Part shown: positions 8,371-18,800 of the stretch, piece by piece
Layout of the letters: each line of letters opens with the position of its first letter
Numbering within the stretch: position 1 is the first letter of the stretch
Origin: Candidatus Uabimicrobium amorphum
GTDB taxonomy: Bacteria > Planctomycetota > Uabimicrobiia > Uabimicrobiales > Uabimicrobiaceae
Length of the DNA: 64,000 nucleotides
Direction: 5' to 3'
Assembly: GCF_009002475.1 (NCBI RefSeq)
Contig: NZ_AP019860.1
Location: 4,990,001 to 5,054,000 of the forward strand
Notes under the pieces: generated by a model
What the model was told of the DNA's origin: nothing
Seen by the model: the letters and a program-made list of their open reading frames with translations, nothing else
Database searches by the model: none
Translations under genes and position numbers: made by a program

Positions 8371-9864
8371 CTACCCTACCTTTAATGAATGAGCATCTTG
8401 TAGTATGACCTCTACCGTTGCTTTTGCCGAATTAATAACACCGGGCATACCAGCTCCAGGATGTGTACCAGCACCGGCTAAGTAAAGTCCATCGATATGA
8501 GGGTCGCGATTGTGGCCTCTAAAATATGCGCTTTGCGTTAATGTGGGTTCTAATGAAAATACGGAGCCCAAATGAGAGTTCAAAATATTTTTGAAATCGT
8601 TAGGGGTGAACACTCTTTGAGTTTGTATCGATTTTCTTAACCCAGGCATATAGCGCTCTTCCATATAGTCAATTATTCTGTCGGCGTATTTACTGGCCAT
8701 TTTTTCCCAATCAATATTGGCGTTACCTAAATGTGGGACAGGTGAAAGGGCGTATAAAGCTTCGCCGCCTTGTGGCGCCAAGCTCTTGTCTGTGTTGGAT
8801 GGCGCATGTACGTACAGAGAAAAATCGTCAGGAAGTTTGTTACCGTAAAATATATCTTCGAGTAGTCCTTTGAAACGCGATCCAAACATTACGTTGTGAT
8901 GTACTAGGTTGGGCCATTGCCTGTCAAGGCCTAAGTACAATACAAATAAAGACATGGAAAAACGCGACTTTTCTAATTTGTTGCGTACTCTGTTTACACG
9001 CTTTTCTTTGTTGAGCAGATCGCGATAGGTATGCATGATTTCTGCATTGCTAACAACAAAGTCACAATGGGCTGTTTCACCATCTTTTGTTAGGATGCCG
9101 TCTACTTTTCCGTTTATGGTTTTTATTTCATGTATTTCTTTGTTGTAGTATATTTTCCCACCAATGTCTTCAAAAAGCCTCACGAGACCTTGTACAAGTT
9201 GGTTGGTTCCACCTTTGGCAAAATACACGCCCCATTTTCGTTCAATGTAATGAATAAGCGTATAGATACACGAGGTTGTGTAAGGGTTTCCGCCTACTAG
9301 TAATGCACTAAAACTAAATGCTTGTCGCAAATGAGGGTCTTGAATAAAGTCAGATACACGACGATAAGTAGACTTAAAAGATTGCAGACGTGTCAATTGT
9401 GGAGTGACACGAATCATGCTCCACCAATTCAGAAAGGGCACATCCGCTAACTTTATGTAGCCTTCTTCAAAAACTTGATGCGTATATTCTAAGAATCTTT
9501 TGTAATTGTCTACGTCTTTAGGGGATTTGCGACGAATTTGTTCCATGAGTCTTTTTTCATCGTTTGTGTAATCGAATACAAACCCATCTTCCCAGAGTAA
9601 ACGGTACATGGGATCTACATCTAGTAGCTCTACATAGTCCTCCATTTTTTTGCCAGCGATGGCAAAAAGTTCCTCTAAACAATGCGGAGCAGTTATCACA
9701 GTTGGCCCGGCGTCAAAAATGAAGCCGTTGTCTCTGTAAACATATGCTCTACCACCCGCGATATCTCTTTTTTCAAATATGGATGTTTGGAAACCAGACG
9801 CCTGAAGTCGGATCGCTGCTGCTAATCCTCCAAATCCACTACCGATAACTATTGCTTTTTTCAT
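8371..9864 (-). CDS. crtI: Phytoene desaturase (lycopene-forming)
   Basis: This FAD enzyme of 497 residues desaturates phytoene stepwise to lycopene. The N-terminus holds the dinucleotide-binding fold VIGSGFGGLAAAIRL followed by an acidic EKR pair; the C-terminus holds the bacterial phytoene dehydrogenase signature GLYLAGAGTHPGAGMPGVI. Length and both signatures match CrtI; the presence of a lycopene cyclase gene beside it argues for four desaturations rather than a partial product. It overlaps crtY by four bases (ATGA at 9861-9864), so the two are translationally coupled. Confidence 0.95.
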   Translation of the reverse strand: MKKAIVIGSGFGGLAAAIRLQASGFQTSIFEKRDIAGGRAYVYRDNGFIFDAGPTVITAPHCLEELFAIAGKKMEDYVELLDVDPMYRLLWEDGFVFDYTNDEKRLMEQIRRKSPKDVDNYKRFLEYTHQVFEEGYIKLADVPFLNWWSMIRVTPQLTRLQSFKSTYRRVSDFIQDPHLRQAFSFSALLVGGNPYTTSCIYTLIHYIERKWGVYFAKGGTNQLVQGLVRLFEDIGGKIYYNKEIHEIKTINGKVDGILTKDGETAHCDFVVSNAEIMHTYRDLLNKEKRVNRVRNKLEKSRFSMSLFVLYLGLDRQWPNLVHHNVMFGSRFKGLLEDIFYGNKLPDDFSLYVHAPSNTDKSLAPQGGEALYALSPVPHLGNANIDWEKMASKYADRIIDYMEERYMPGLRKSIQTQRVFTPNDFKNILNSHLGSVFSLEPTLTQSAYFRGHNRDPHIDGLYLAGAGTHPGAGMPGVINSAKATVEVILQDAHSLKVG

Positions 9865-11003
9865 GATGCACCTTTCATAAATGGTTTAATTATCATATGT
9901 TCGAAGAAACATTTCATTGCTTTGGAAATTGACATCGGTGGACGACCACTGAAAATGCGCGCAATATCTCTTTTCATTATTTCGCCGCGATAAAATCTGC
10001 TGATTGTATCAGGCGGTAACTTATAAAATTTCTCCAGTATTCTATAACGTTGTTGTGGAGGCGCTTTAAACAGCAATCGATTCAACAAAAAGAAAAAGCT
10101 TTTGTTTCGCTTATTTTTTTGCACCCAATTCGCATAAAACTTCTCTATATTTTCATCATTATTCCACGCAGCGGCAAGTTCTCGTGCAAACTTGTAAGCG
10201 ACGGGAAATGAATAGCCTGTCGTTGGATGGAAAAAACCGGCTTTCCACCCCGAGGCAAATAAATTTTCCTGGGATGGATATCTTGCGATAATGGGTAGAA
10301 CACCAGATTCTTGACGATTGATTTTTTGTATTTCCCATCCTTTTTGCTGTACATATTCATAAAGAAGTTGGCGTTCTTTTTCTAAACTAAGCTTAGGATT
10401 GGTGCTGTAATAAGTATTCTCTATTAACATGGTTTTTTCTGACCATGGTAGGGTGTAGAAAAAACGAAATCCGTCGCTTTGCAAACAACAGTTGTCCATA
10501 ATCATCGGAATTTGAGGAGTCGGACTTTTCAAAGTAACGTCAAAACCCACAAATTTTTGATAGCCTAGAGACTTGTTTTGCTTTTGTGGACCGCGACCAT
10601 CAAACACATATTTCGCTTGTAACTTATAGTCGTTTTGTAGTGTTACTGTATTTTTTGATACGCTCACAATGCGAGTATCTAGCTGTAAACTATCTTTGAC
10701 ATGTGTTAGCATTTTTTCGTAAAAGTTATGCGAATGTATAGAACAATAACCGAGGTCCAGCGTTCTTGTGTAAGACGGAAAGTTAACTGAGTACTTCTCC
10801 CACCTACAGTCTACAAACGGGGCTATGGACTCGAAGCTTTCTGCCGGTAGATCTCCTAAATGAAAAGACCAAGTATGCGAGTTACTCTTGAACTCTTTGC
10901 GTTGATCGATCATTAAAATCTTACTTTGAGGCCTTGCTTTTTTTATTTCATAAGCAATCAATGTGTTTGCCAACCCTGCGCCTGCAAAGATGAAATCGTA
11001 CAT
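9861..11003 (-). CDS. crtY: Lycopene beta-cyclase, CrtY type
   Basis: It closes the two ends of lycopene to beta rings, giving beta-carotene. The 380-residue protein starts with a flavin-binding Rossmann motif of the form DFIFAGAGLANTLIAYEI, followed by the CrtY-typical block SHTWSFH near residue 56. The start at 11003 is preferred because GGGGAG lies 7 bases upstream; ten extra residues would be added by the start at 11033. It heads the crtY-crtI-crtB operon. The 546 bases between it and the divergently oriented rhodopsin gene should contain the promoters for both. Confidence 0.9.
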   Translation of the reverse strand: MYDFIFAGAGLANTLIAYEIKKARPQSKILMIDQRKEFKSNSHTWSFHLGDLPAESFESIAPFVDCRWEKYSVNFPSYTRTLDLGYCSIHSHNFYEKMLTHVKDSLQLDTRIVSVSKNTVTLQNDYKLQAKYVFDGRGPQKQNKSLGYQKFVGFDVTLKSPTPQIPMIMDNCCLQSDGFRFFYTLPWSEKTMLIENTYYSTNPKLSLEKERQLLYEYVQQKGWEIQKINRQESGVLPIIARYPSQENLFASGWKAGFFHPTTGYSFPVAYKFARELAAAWNNDENIEKFYANWVQKNKRNKSFFFLLNRLLFKAPPQQRYRILEKFYKLPPDTISRFYRGEIMKRDIARIFSGRPPMSISKAMKCFFEHMIIKPFMKGAS

Positions 11004-11549
11004 TTTTTCTCCCCAAGATGTGTTAATAGACAATGGATACGTATGTGTAAATTTTATTTGTTAGTATATATTCTACATTATCTCGTGTATATATTCTACA
11101 AAAATATAATAAAAATGTTGTCTATGTTTTACATTTTTTTTGGAGAGGATTTTGGGGTCATAAGTTGTTTATTTTTAATATGTTAAGGTTTTTTGTTTTT
11201 GGTCATTACTTCAGAAAATTGAAAAAAAATTTTTTTTATGCTATTAAAATGACTTTTTTTGAGGTATATATATTACATGAGAATTATTCGCTGTTGAATA
11301 TATTCTTTTTTGTTGGAGGTGCAGGTCTAATAGATCCAACATTGTTGTAGTTGATAATCTACAATATTGAGCTGACAAACATCAGCATTGTGGATACTCA
11401 AACTCGCAATAAATCGTTTCTGATTGTTTGATCCGCGTCACTGACAATTTAACTTTCGGCTACCACGTAAGATTACCTTGACCAAGTATCCGATAATTAA
11501 ATAAATGTTAATTTCACTGCAAAAAAACAAACACTAAAGGAGTTACCTC
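11004..11549. other. Intergenic region between crtY and the rhodopsin gene
   Basis: This AT-rich gap separates two divergent units of the same pathway, so it must hold promoters for crtY-crtI-crtB (minus) and the rhodopsin (+). I see no convincing coding sequence: the open frame at 11165-11350 is compositionally biased and has no ribosome binding site. AAAGGAG sits 9 bases before the rhodopsin ATG. A weak TTGACC at 11478-11483 has no good -10 partner. A small palindrome GCTGACAAACATCAGC is visible near 11373-11388. Confidence 0.6.
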
Positions 11550-12287
11550 ATGAGTTTTTTCTTAGCATTCTCAGATGTCATAACAGAAGCAACAGTGTTA
11601 CAAGAGCTTGTAAAATATACCTTTTTCGTAGGTTACATTGCGATGGGAACCGCCTTCGTATTCTTCCTCGCAGAGAGAGGCAATGTATTGCCAGAATATA
11701 GAAGAACTGTAACCTTATCGGCTCTAGTAGTGGGTGTTGCGGCTTTCCACTACTATGCAATGAAGAACACATATGTTCCTGGACAAACATTTCCAACAGA
11801 ATTTCGTTACATCGACTGGATCATAACCACACCCCTAATGCTCATTAAGTTTCCTGCCATGCTTGGTATAAGACAAGGTGCAAAGAGCTTAATATACAAA
11901 TTAGTTGCTTTCGATGTAGCCATGATTCTACTAGGATATATTGGCGAAGTAACAACAGGAACTCTACAATGGGCTATGTTTGGTAGCAGTTGTTTATGCT
12001 GGCTTGCAATCGTAGGCGTATTACTTACAACAGTAAAATCTGAAGCAAGCTCCTCAAGCCCAGAAATTCAGTCTGGAATCAACTCTTTGATCGCTTTCGT
12101 CACAATCGGCTGGGCCATATACCCAATAGGTTTCGCAGTAAGATATATCAGCGACTCTCCAGTAGCTCTAGATGGTGTTCAACTTGTATACAACATTGGT
12201 GACGCAATCAACAAAATTGGTTTCGGCCTTGTTGCCTACAGCGCTGCTTTAGCAGTAACGCATGCTAAGCAAAGCAAAGAAGCTTAG
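11550..12287 (+). CDS. Microbial rhodopsin, probable light-driven proton pump (DTK motif)
   Basis: A seven-helix retinal protein of 245 residues, related to proteorhodopsin. Helix C reads RYIDWIITTPLMLIKFP: Asp89 matches the proton acceptor (BR Asp85), Thr93 the BR Thr89 position, and Lys100 occupies the proton donor position (BR Asp96), as in the Exiguobacterium rhodopsin ESR. Met97 is at the spectral tuning site (PR 105), which predicts green absorption. His67 in helix B matches the His that partners the acceptor in proteorhodopsins. Helix F has WAIYP and helix G YNIGDAINKIGFG, with Lys222 as the Schiff-base lysine and Asp218 as second counter-ion. By my alignment the carotenoid-antenna fenestration Gly of xanthorhodopsin is Phe144, so an antenna looks unlikely. 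AAAGGAG precedes the ATG; two terminators follow. Confidence 0.97.
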   Translation: MSFFLAFSDVITEATVLQELVKYTFFVGYIAMGTAFVFFLAERGNVLPEYRRTVTLSALVVGVAAFHYYAMKNTYVPGQTFPTEFRYIDWIITTPLMLIKFPAMLGIRQGAKSLIYKLVAFDVAMILLGYIGEVTTGTLQWAMFGSSCLCWLAIVGVLLTTVKSEASSSSPEIQSGINSLIAFVTIGWAIYPIGFAVRYISDSPVALDGVQLVYNIGDAINKIGFGLVAYSAALAVTHAKQSKEA

Positions 12288-12318
12288 AGTTATAATCCTT
12301 ACGTATTATAATGCTCTT

Positions 12319-12342
12319 GCGGAACCGACTGGTTCCGCTTTT
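12319..12342 (+). terminator. First terminator after the rhodopsin gene
   Basis: GCGGAACC (12319-12326) pairs with GGTTCCGC (12331-12338) around the tetraloop GACT, followed directly by TTTT. It lies about 30 bases after the rhodopsin stop codon. Confidence 0.85.
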
Positions 12343-12358
12343 ACCTCTGTACGAATGA

Positions 12359-12395
12359 GACTTGCGGTGTAACACACCGCAAGTCTTATTTTATT
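12359..12395 (+). terminator. Second terminator after the rhodopsin gene
   Basis: GACTTGCGGTGT (12359-12370) pairs perfectly over 12 bp with ACACCGCAAGTC (12374-12385) around the loop AAC, followed by a T-rich tract TTATTTTATT. With the stem at 12319 it makes a double stop, as often seen behind strongly expressed genes. Confidence 0.85.
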
Positions 12396-13051
12396 ATCAG
12401 TACCACTTTCCCACCTCATAACACGCCTAGACACCCTGCCAAATGAATGAACAGCCCACCCATGTTGAAAACATACTATAACGGCATCTCAAAAGTCATT
12501 GGTTTACACTGGGTTCAATAGCGTCTGTTTATGCTTTTTGCTATTATTTTTTTACTTAATTTTTTTATTTTTGATCAATATTATATGTCTTTGTTTTTAT
12601 TTTGTTTTTATTTTGTTATGATTTTATTTTTGATATTGGTTGAAATTAGTGAAAACGTACTCTATAATCTATATGGAAAGATCACTAAAGTAGGTAATGA
12701 TAGGAATGATGATAAATTTTTTGGAAATGTGTTGTGTACACATATTGTTGGCTTTTTAACTTGAAAGTTAATAAATGGTAAGAAAAGAATTTCTTCTGCG
12801 TTTTACAACATTGAATTTACATACTACAAAGATAATTCAAATACTTTTGTTCATCTCCAATAAGCTGTTCATAAATTAGCCAAAATACTTAGCAACTAAT
12901 TATTAACTTTAACAGTCAACAACGACTCTATCAATTCACAACACTTCATATCACTCCACTGTAATAATTCATAAGCCATTGTGATTTTTAAGGCCGTAGC
13001 ATCCTCAACTTTTAGTTTCAGAATTTAATCGACCATTATGTGGGGCATAAC
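12396..13051. other. Long AT-rich gap with no supported gene
   Basis: About 650 bases separate the rhodopsin terminators from the next kinase. An open frame at 12531-12764 would give a Phe/Leu-rich peptide but lacks a ribosome binding site, so I do not call it. I see no tRNA or repeat here. Promoters for the downstream three-gene unit should lie near its right end. Confidence 0.6.
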
Positions 13052-15862
13052 ATGGATTTTTCATCCTGGATAAAGAAAAACATTTACTCGATTTTATCTT
13101 CAGAAGAAATAAGTCTTTTACAGAGTAAATACAATACATCAGTAAATTTTAATATTATAAAAATTCTTGCCGAAGACAGTTTATTGTCAGAGTCTCAAAT
13201 GCAAGAACTCAAAAAAATACATGACTTTGTCGCAGAGCAAGACAGTTTGTTTGTTTTAAAGAAGAATGAGCAAGGTCGATTTACGATAGAGCAATCTTTT
13301 GAACAGGTGAATACTGAGAAATCTTCTGAAAAGGTGAATGTCAAATCCACGTTTGTTACTAATAACTCACTTGAAAAAACAGTGATGATGGATTCTTGTG
13401 AAACGGCGAATGTCGCATCCACGCTTGTTATTAATAACCCACTTGCAAAAACAGTGATGATGGATTCTTGTGAAACGGCGAATGTCGCATCCAAGTTTGC
13501 TAATAACCCAAAAAAACTTGAAAAAACAGTAATGATGGATTCTTCTGCAACTAAAGAGGCTTCCAGCAAGAAAGGTGCTTCAGATAACACAGGCCTACAT
13601 AAAATTGATCACTATCGTATTATCCGTTCTTTAGGTGAAGGGAATTTTGGCAAAGTTTATTTGGTCTATAATGAGAAGCTACAAGTTGAGCAAGCATTAA
13701 AGGTTCTATACTCTGGACAAAAGAACAAAGATGAGAATATTAAGCGTTTTGTTCGCGAGGCTCAGGCCATAGCAAAGTTACGTCATCCTAACATTGCAAG
13801 TGCTTATGATGTTGGTGAATTTAACAGAATGAATTACTACACAATGGATTATGTTCAGGGCAAAAATCTCGAAGAAATAGTCGAAAAAAATAAACGTTTG
13901 TCATTAACAAGATCAATTGAAATAGTAAAAAAAATGGCCAATGCGTTGTATTATGCTCATCAAAACAACATTATTCATCGCGACGTAAAACCTGAAAATA
14001 TTATGATTGACGATAAAACTGGTGAGCCATACTTAATGGATTTTGGACTTGCGCGACAGGTAGGTGGGAGTGAAATATCTCAAACAGGACATATTAGTGG
14101 AACACCAGCATATATGTCTCCGGAACAAACCGTCGGTCGTAATAAACAACTCGATTACCGGACGGATATTTATTCTCTGGGAGTTACTTTTTATAAACTT
14201 TTAACTGGTCAAGTTCCTTTTCGTGGAAGTAATGTTCTTGATGTTATGCAGAAGGTAAACTCTCAAGAACCGATGCGCCCTAGTAAAATAGTATCGACAA
14301 TTCCAAAAGGTATCGAAGACATTTGTTTGAAAGCTATGTCAAAGCAACGTGATCGTAGATATTCCAATGCAAAAATAATGGCAGATGCTTTAGAAGAAGT
14401 GTTACACAAAAGAACCGGTATAGCGCGAAACGTTGGTAGTAAAACACAAAAGAGTAAACTTTCTTTATGGACAGCGATGGCAATAACGATGCCCGTTACC
14501 TTATTGTTGCTGATCTTGCTTTTATATAACTATCAGCAAAATATGAAAATAAATAGTGCCTACAAACAGGTTTTAACTACCAATACCGACTATGAAAAAC
14601 AAAACCAAAAATTAGAAAAACAAGTGAAAGCTTTAAATAAACAACACAAAATGGCAAAAAATAATTTTGAAAGAAAATTACAGCAACAAGATCAAGAGGT
14701 GATAAAACTTCGAAGAGAAATTAATGCGCACATCACAGAAAAGGTACAACTGCAAGATTATATAAATGCATTGCAAAAAGATATGGATAAGATTGCGTTG
14801 TCTACACCTCAGAAGAAAAAGTATCCGAATGCCTCTATACATCACAATAATTTGCAGCGTACAGGAGAATACTACGGCGATGCTATTTCCAAATATCAAA
14901 ATATCAAATGGAAAAAGCAAATGGCCCCTCATATAAAGTCTAGCCCCATTATTTATGACAATAAAGTTTTTATTGGAACAAAAGGGGGGGTTTTTCACGT
15001 TTTCGATTTAGTGAATCCGTCAAGGAGTTTTAATCAACGAATTCGTCCAGGAGTTGAGCCAACGACAGCATGTGTTTTTAACGACTTCGTTTTCTTTGGT
15101 TTGCAAAATTCTATTTATATGTTTAATGCCAAGAAATTTTATTTTGAATATCAGTTTAATACTCCTGAAGAAGGAAATATTACATCAACACCATGTGTGT
15201 ACAAAAATTTACTTTTCGCAGGGATAAATGATGCGATATACGCTTTTAGTTTGAAAAGTAAAAAATTATTTTGGAAGGAAAAATTGAAAGGAAAATTAGC
15301 TAGCGAGATTACCATTGATGGAGAAAACTTATACGTTGGATGTAATGCAGGTTACCTCTACGCTTTAAATTTGAAAAGGCCAAAAAAAAGGATTTGGCAT
15401 TTAAAATTAGACTCTTCAATACATGGGAATATATCAAAGGTGGATAACTTGCTATACGTGACAACAAAAAGCGGCAAAATTCACTGTATAGATGCGACGC
15501 AACAACAGAAAAAATGGCAAGCTTTGTTATCGCAAAAAAGTATATCAGGCATAGCGTTTGCCAGAAGTCGCGTTTTCGCTTCAAGTGTTGATGGTGCCCT
15601 TTATTCGGTAGATCATCAAGGCAAACAAATTTGGAAATTCCAAACAAAAGGGGCTATATATTCTTCTCCTATCTTTGTTGATAACGTTGTGTATGTTACG
15701 AGTACGGACGAAAATATTTATTGTATAGACGCTATCCGAGGTAAAGAAATTTGGAAAAAAGCGATTGGCTATACCCAATCGTCACCTGTTTTTTCCAATA
15801 ACACAATCTATGTGTCTGGTACAAATAATACGAGTAAATTGTATGCAATTACAGGTAAGTAA
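13052..15862 (+). CDS. Ser/Thr protein kinase with coiled coil and PQQ-type beta-propeller
   Basis: A 936-residue membrane kinase. The N-terminal ~185 residues hold three copies of a 24-25 residue unit containing KTVMMDS, a Thr-rich segment that could be an autophosphorylation tail. The kinase domain (about 188-450) has the loop LGEGNFGKVYLV, HRDVKPENI, DFGLAR and GTPAYMSPEQ, so it should be active. A membrane span (TAMAITMPVTLLLLILLLY, near 477-497) and a charged coiled coil (~510-590) lead to a propeller of repeats such as 'YALNLKRPKKRIWHLKL' and 'YCIDAIRGKEIWKK'. The start at 13052 has GGGG 6 bases upstream; 13040 (GTG) is a weaker choice. It is the first gene of a unit with a GspK-like protein 15 bases downstream. 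Confidence 0.93.
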   Translation: MDFSSWIKKNIYSILSSEEISLLQSKYNTSVNFNIIKILAEDSLLSESQMQELKKIHDFVAEQDSLFVLKKNEQGRFTIEQSFEQVNTEKSSEKVNVKSTFVTNNSLEKTVMMDSCETANVASTLVINNPLAKTVMMDSCETANVASKFANNPKKLEKTVMMDSSATKEASSKKGASDNTGLHKIDHYRIIRSLGEGNFGKVYLVYNEKLQVEQALKVLYSGQKNKDENIKRFVREAQAIAKLRHPNIASAYDVGEFNRMNYYTMDYVQGKNLEEIVEKNKRLSLTRSIEIVKKMANALYYAHQNNIIHRDVKPENIMIDDKTGEPYLMDFGLARQVGGSEISQTGHISGTPAYMSPEQTVGRNKQLDYRTDIYSLGVTFYKLLTGQVPFRGSNVLDVMQKVNSQEPMRPSKIVSTIPKGIEDICLKAMSKQRDRRYSNAKIMADALEEVLHKRTGIARNVGSKTQKSKLSLWTAMAITMPVTLLLLILLLYNYQQNMKINSAYKQVLTTNTDYEKQNQKLEKQVKALNKQHKMAKNNFERKLQQQDQEVIKLRREINAHITEKVQLQDYINALQKDMDKIALSTPQKKKYPNASIHHNNLQRTGEYYGDAISKYQNIKWKKQMAPHIKSSPIIYDNKVFIGTKGGVFHVFDLVNPSRSFNQRIRPGVEPTTACVFNDFVFFGLQNSIYMFNAKKFYFEYQFNTPEEGNITSTPCVYKNLLFAGINDAIYAFSLKSKKLFWKEKLKGKLASEITIDGENLYVGCNAGYLYALNLKRPKKRIWHLKLDSSIHGNISKVDNLLYVTTKSGKIHCIDATQQQKKWQALLSQKSISGIAFARSRVFASSVDGALYSVDHQGKQIWKFQTKGAIYSSPIFVDNVVYVTSTDENIYCIDAIRGKEIWKKAIGYTQSSPVFSNNTIYVSGTNNTSKLYAITGK

Positions 15863-15877
15863 CGGGGGAATGATAAG

Positions 15878-18800
15878 GTGATTCAGTATAAAAAAAAATC
15901 GGCATTTGCCATGATTACTGTTTTGACAACTATGATGTTTTTGAGTGTATCAGCAGTGAGTTTTGTCAAGTTGTCTATTTCGGAACGAAATGTGTCTAGC
16001 AATTATGTTGACAGATATACTGTTAATAATGCGGCACAACAAGGTATAGAGTACGCCATTGCTCGTATTATAGAAGGCGCGACAAAAGATATTTACAGTT
16101 GCAATTGGTTAGGAAGATATCCCGACGAAGATACAGTTGGTAATCCTGAATATGAGCATACGAAATATGCTGAGGATTTTACCGCAGCGGGGGCTAGTCT
16201 TTCCCAGTTACAGAATTGTTCTAGCAATGCGTTATCTTTTTTTCTTGAGTCAACAAATGATATTGCTGAGGATGTTTTGGGTCATAAAGTAAGCTATATG
16301 CCCGAAAATAATAAGTTTTGCTCACTCAAAGTATTGGACACGACATCGCAAATTAATTTAAACATGGATGATAAATTTTTAGGACAAATATTAGACAACC
16401 TCAGTATGGCGGTAGCTCTTCGCTCTCCTTATAAAGATGTCTATGGTGATAAACTTGGGCCATTAAAAGGTCTTGGCCAGACTATTGTGAAACAACGCCC
16501 CAAAAGTGGTTTCCATGACAAAAATGAAATGATTGGTATTAGTGATGGAACCAATACCATTCTTCAAGAAGATTTTGAAATAATAAAGGATTATTTGACC
16601 ACATTTCCGTCCATAAATGAATTACAGCAAAATGAAATGTATCATATGATGTATTTTCCTATTGTGAACAAAGAGGATACATTTGAAACCGTACACCGCA
16701 GTCCCATAAATTTGAATAGTGCTTCTTGGCCGGTTCTTGTGGCCATTTTTATGGGATTAAAGTGTAGTGGCGAGTTTAATGCTGAGATTAGTAGAGAAGA
16801 AGCGATTATTCTTGCAAATAGGATATGTTTACATCGTGAGCAAAGTTTTTTCAAAGACTGGAATGAGTTTGACGATTTTCTTAGGGTAGAAGGGGACAAT
16901 ATTTTTTCTTCGCATACATTCACCAAGAAAAATATTGTCAAGGCCAATGCCGCACCGTTTGTTTCATTAAAATATCTCAACCCCGACAGTCACCTCTATC
17001 AATTTGTCAATAAAGCAGATTTAGAATATTTCACCACAGAATTTTGTTTTTTTCCCACAGGAGAATTTGAAATTACTTCTCAAGCCAAATTGGTGCATGC
17101 CGGCGATTTTATCGAGTCAGAGTTAACGACGTTGACAAAAGTCTATAGAGTTGTTCACTTTAAAAATCAGAAACAGTTTGAAGAAAATGCTATTCACAAA
17201 AATCAACAAGAACGTGTAAATCTAAGCGCTTTTACTTCCGGAAATAATGTACAAGATAATAAGGAAGCAATACAAAACTCCAGTTCAAATATAGGTGGAG
17301 TCAAACCTCTATGGTTTGAATCCACAACAGGGTATGATGGAATAGACGAGCCTGTAACCGAAGGTGGTAACTATCTATTTCGCGCAGATTGTAACAGTAC
17401 TGTGAACGCAAATAAAGCGGAACAGCCACAGGCAAATGGAAGTAAAGCGATTGCTGTTGATCAGGGGGGACAGGTTGTTCCCGAGGTCATTGTGATAAAA
17501 AAAGAGATTGAGGTTACTGAAACAAAACCTTCCAATGAAGAGGTCATAGAACAAAAAACATTGCCGGATGGTACGATTGTAAAAGCACTCGCGGACGGCA
17601 CGATCGTACATGAATTGCCAGATGGTTCTATCAAAAGAGAATTTCCAGATGGCACTATTGAGAAAGAGTCCCCTGATGGTACGATTACAAGACAATTACC
17701 AGATGGTACTATTGTTGAGATATTACCAAATCCAGTTCCCGAAGAAGGGCAAGAGGAAACAGTTGTCTCTATAAATAAAGGTATCGAAATTACTACAGTG
17801 AAGCAACTCGCCTCGGATTTAGCAACAGATGGAATCATTTTGCGAAAGGAAGATAGTGGCAAAGATTTATATTATCTTTCTAGGCAAAGTGAAAATCCTG
17901 CTTTTGATAATCCTAGTCAGGATAGTAATTTTCCTGCTTTGATAGATTTTCCCAATATAATTCCTATTTCTGGAGATGCAAATCGCGGCAGCATAATGTT
18001 CTGGTTAAAATTTAACCGAGAGTGGAATGATGAAGCACCACGTACACTTTTCTTTGTGAATACGGCTTTTGAAATAACTGATGTTCTTAGTGGTAATAAA
18101 TTCCTTGTGGGGGTGCAAAAAGAAGTTAAGGTGAAAATTACCACTGTGGATAATAATCCTGCAAATTTATTGCGCAGGCTTGAGCTAATTGTCCATTCAA
18201 AATTCTTTTGTAAAGATAAAAAAAGTAATACAGCCGTGGCAGTTCACCCTTTACTTATGCCATACAAAAATGTGGAGTCTGTACAAGGTATTGTTGTTAA
18301 TCCACTCGTAAACCAAGGTGTACGTGCTCATGAAAATTATCATATTTCTATACGTTGGAAGGATGGTAATACGCTGACAAATTTTACCGGAATAAATGGC
18401 AATTCAGCTATCGCTATCCACGGAAATTTTTATGATGACAATAACAAACTTTTGCCAAACAGAGTCGCTTTTAGTGAAAATTTTCCGCACCCACAAAATA
18501 GTCAAACTCCTCAAGGAAAATTATCTAATGGTGCATTTGAACCTCTAGCGGATGATTTGGTAAATGAAAATCGTTTTTATGTAGGGAGTGCTGGACGCAG
18601 TAAATCTCCGCAAGCAACTGTTGATGATTTGCGCGTAACTCCAAATATCGACTGGGCTAGCACGTTAGATTTTAACCCTTCACGACAATTGCCTTCAGAA
18701 GAAATATACGGACTTTTTAAAGTAAAATCGACGGACGAGAATGGGAAAGAACCTATTCATACTAAAATACACAAAACGCAACACGTTGAAAACCCTCCGC

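Noticed and set aside
11165..11350. 61-codon frame upstream of the rhodopsin
   Set aside because: Phe/Leu-rich translation of AT-rich DNA with no ribosome binding site; typical intergenic noise.
11478..11510. TTGACC as -35 of a rhodopsin promoter
   Set aside because: No hexamer near TATAAT at a proper distance; left as unproven.
12531..12764. 77-codon frame with hydrophobic start
   Set aside because: No ribosome site, very low complexity; could be a small membrane protein but nothing supports it.
17461..17862. Antisense frame with VPSG repeats
   Set aside because: It is the shadow of the PDGTI repeat region of the GspK-like gene on the other strand.
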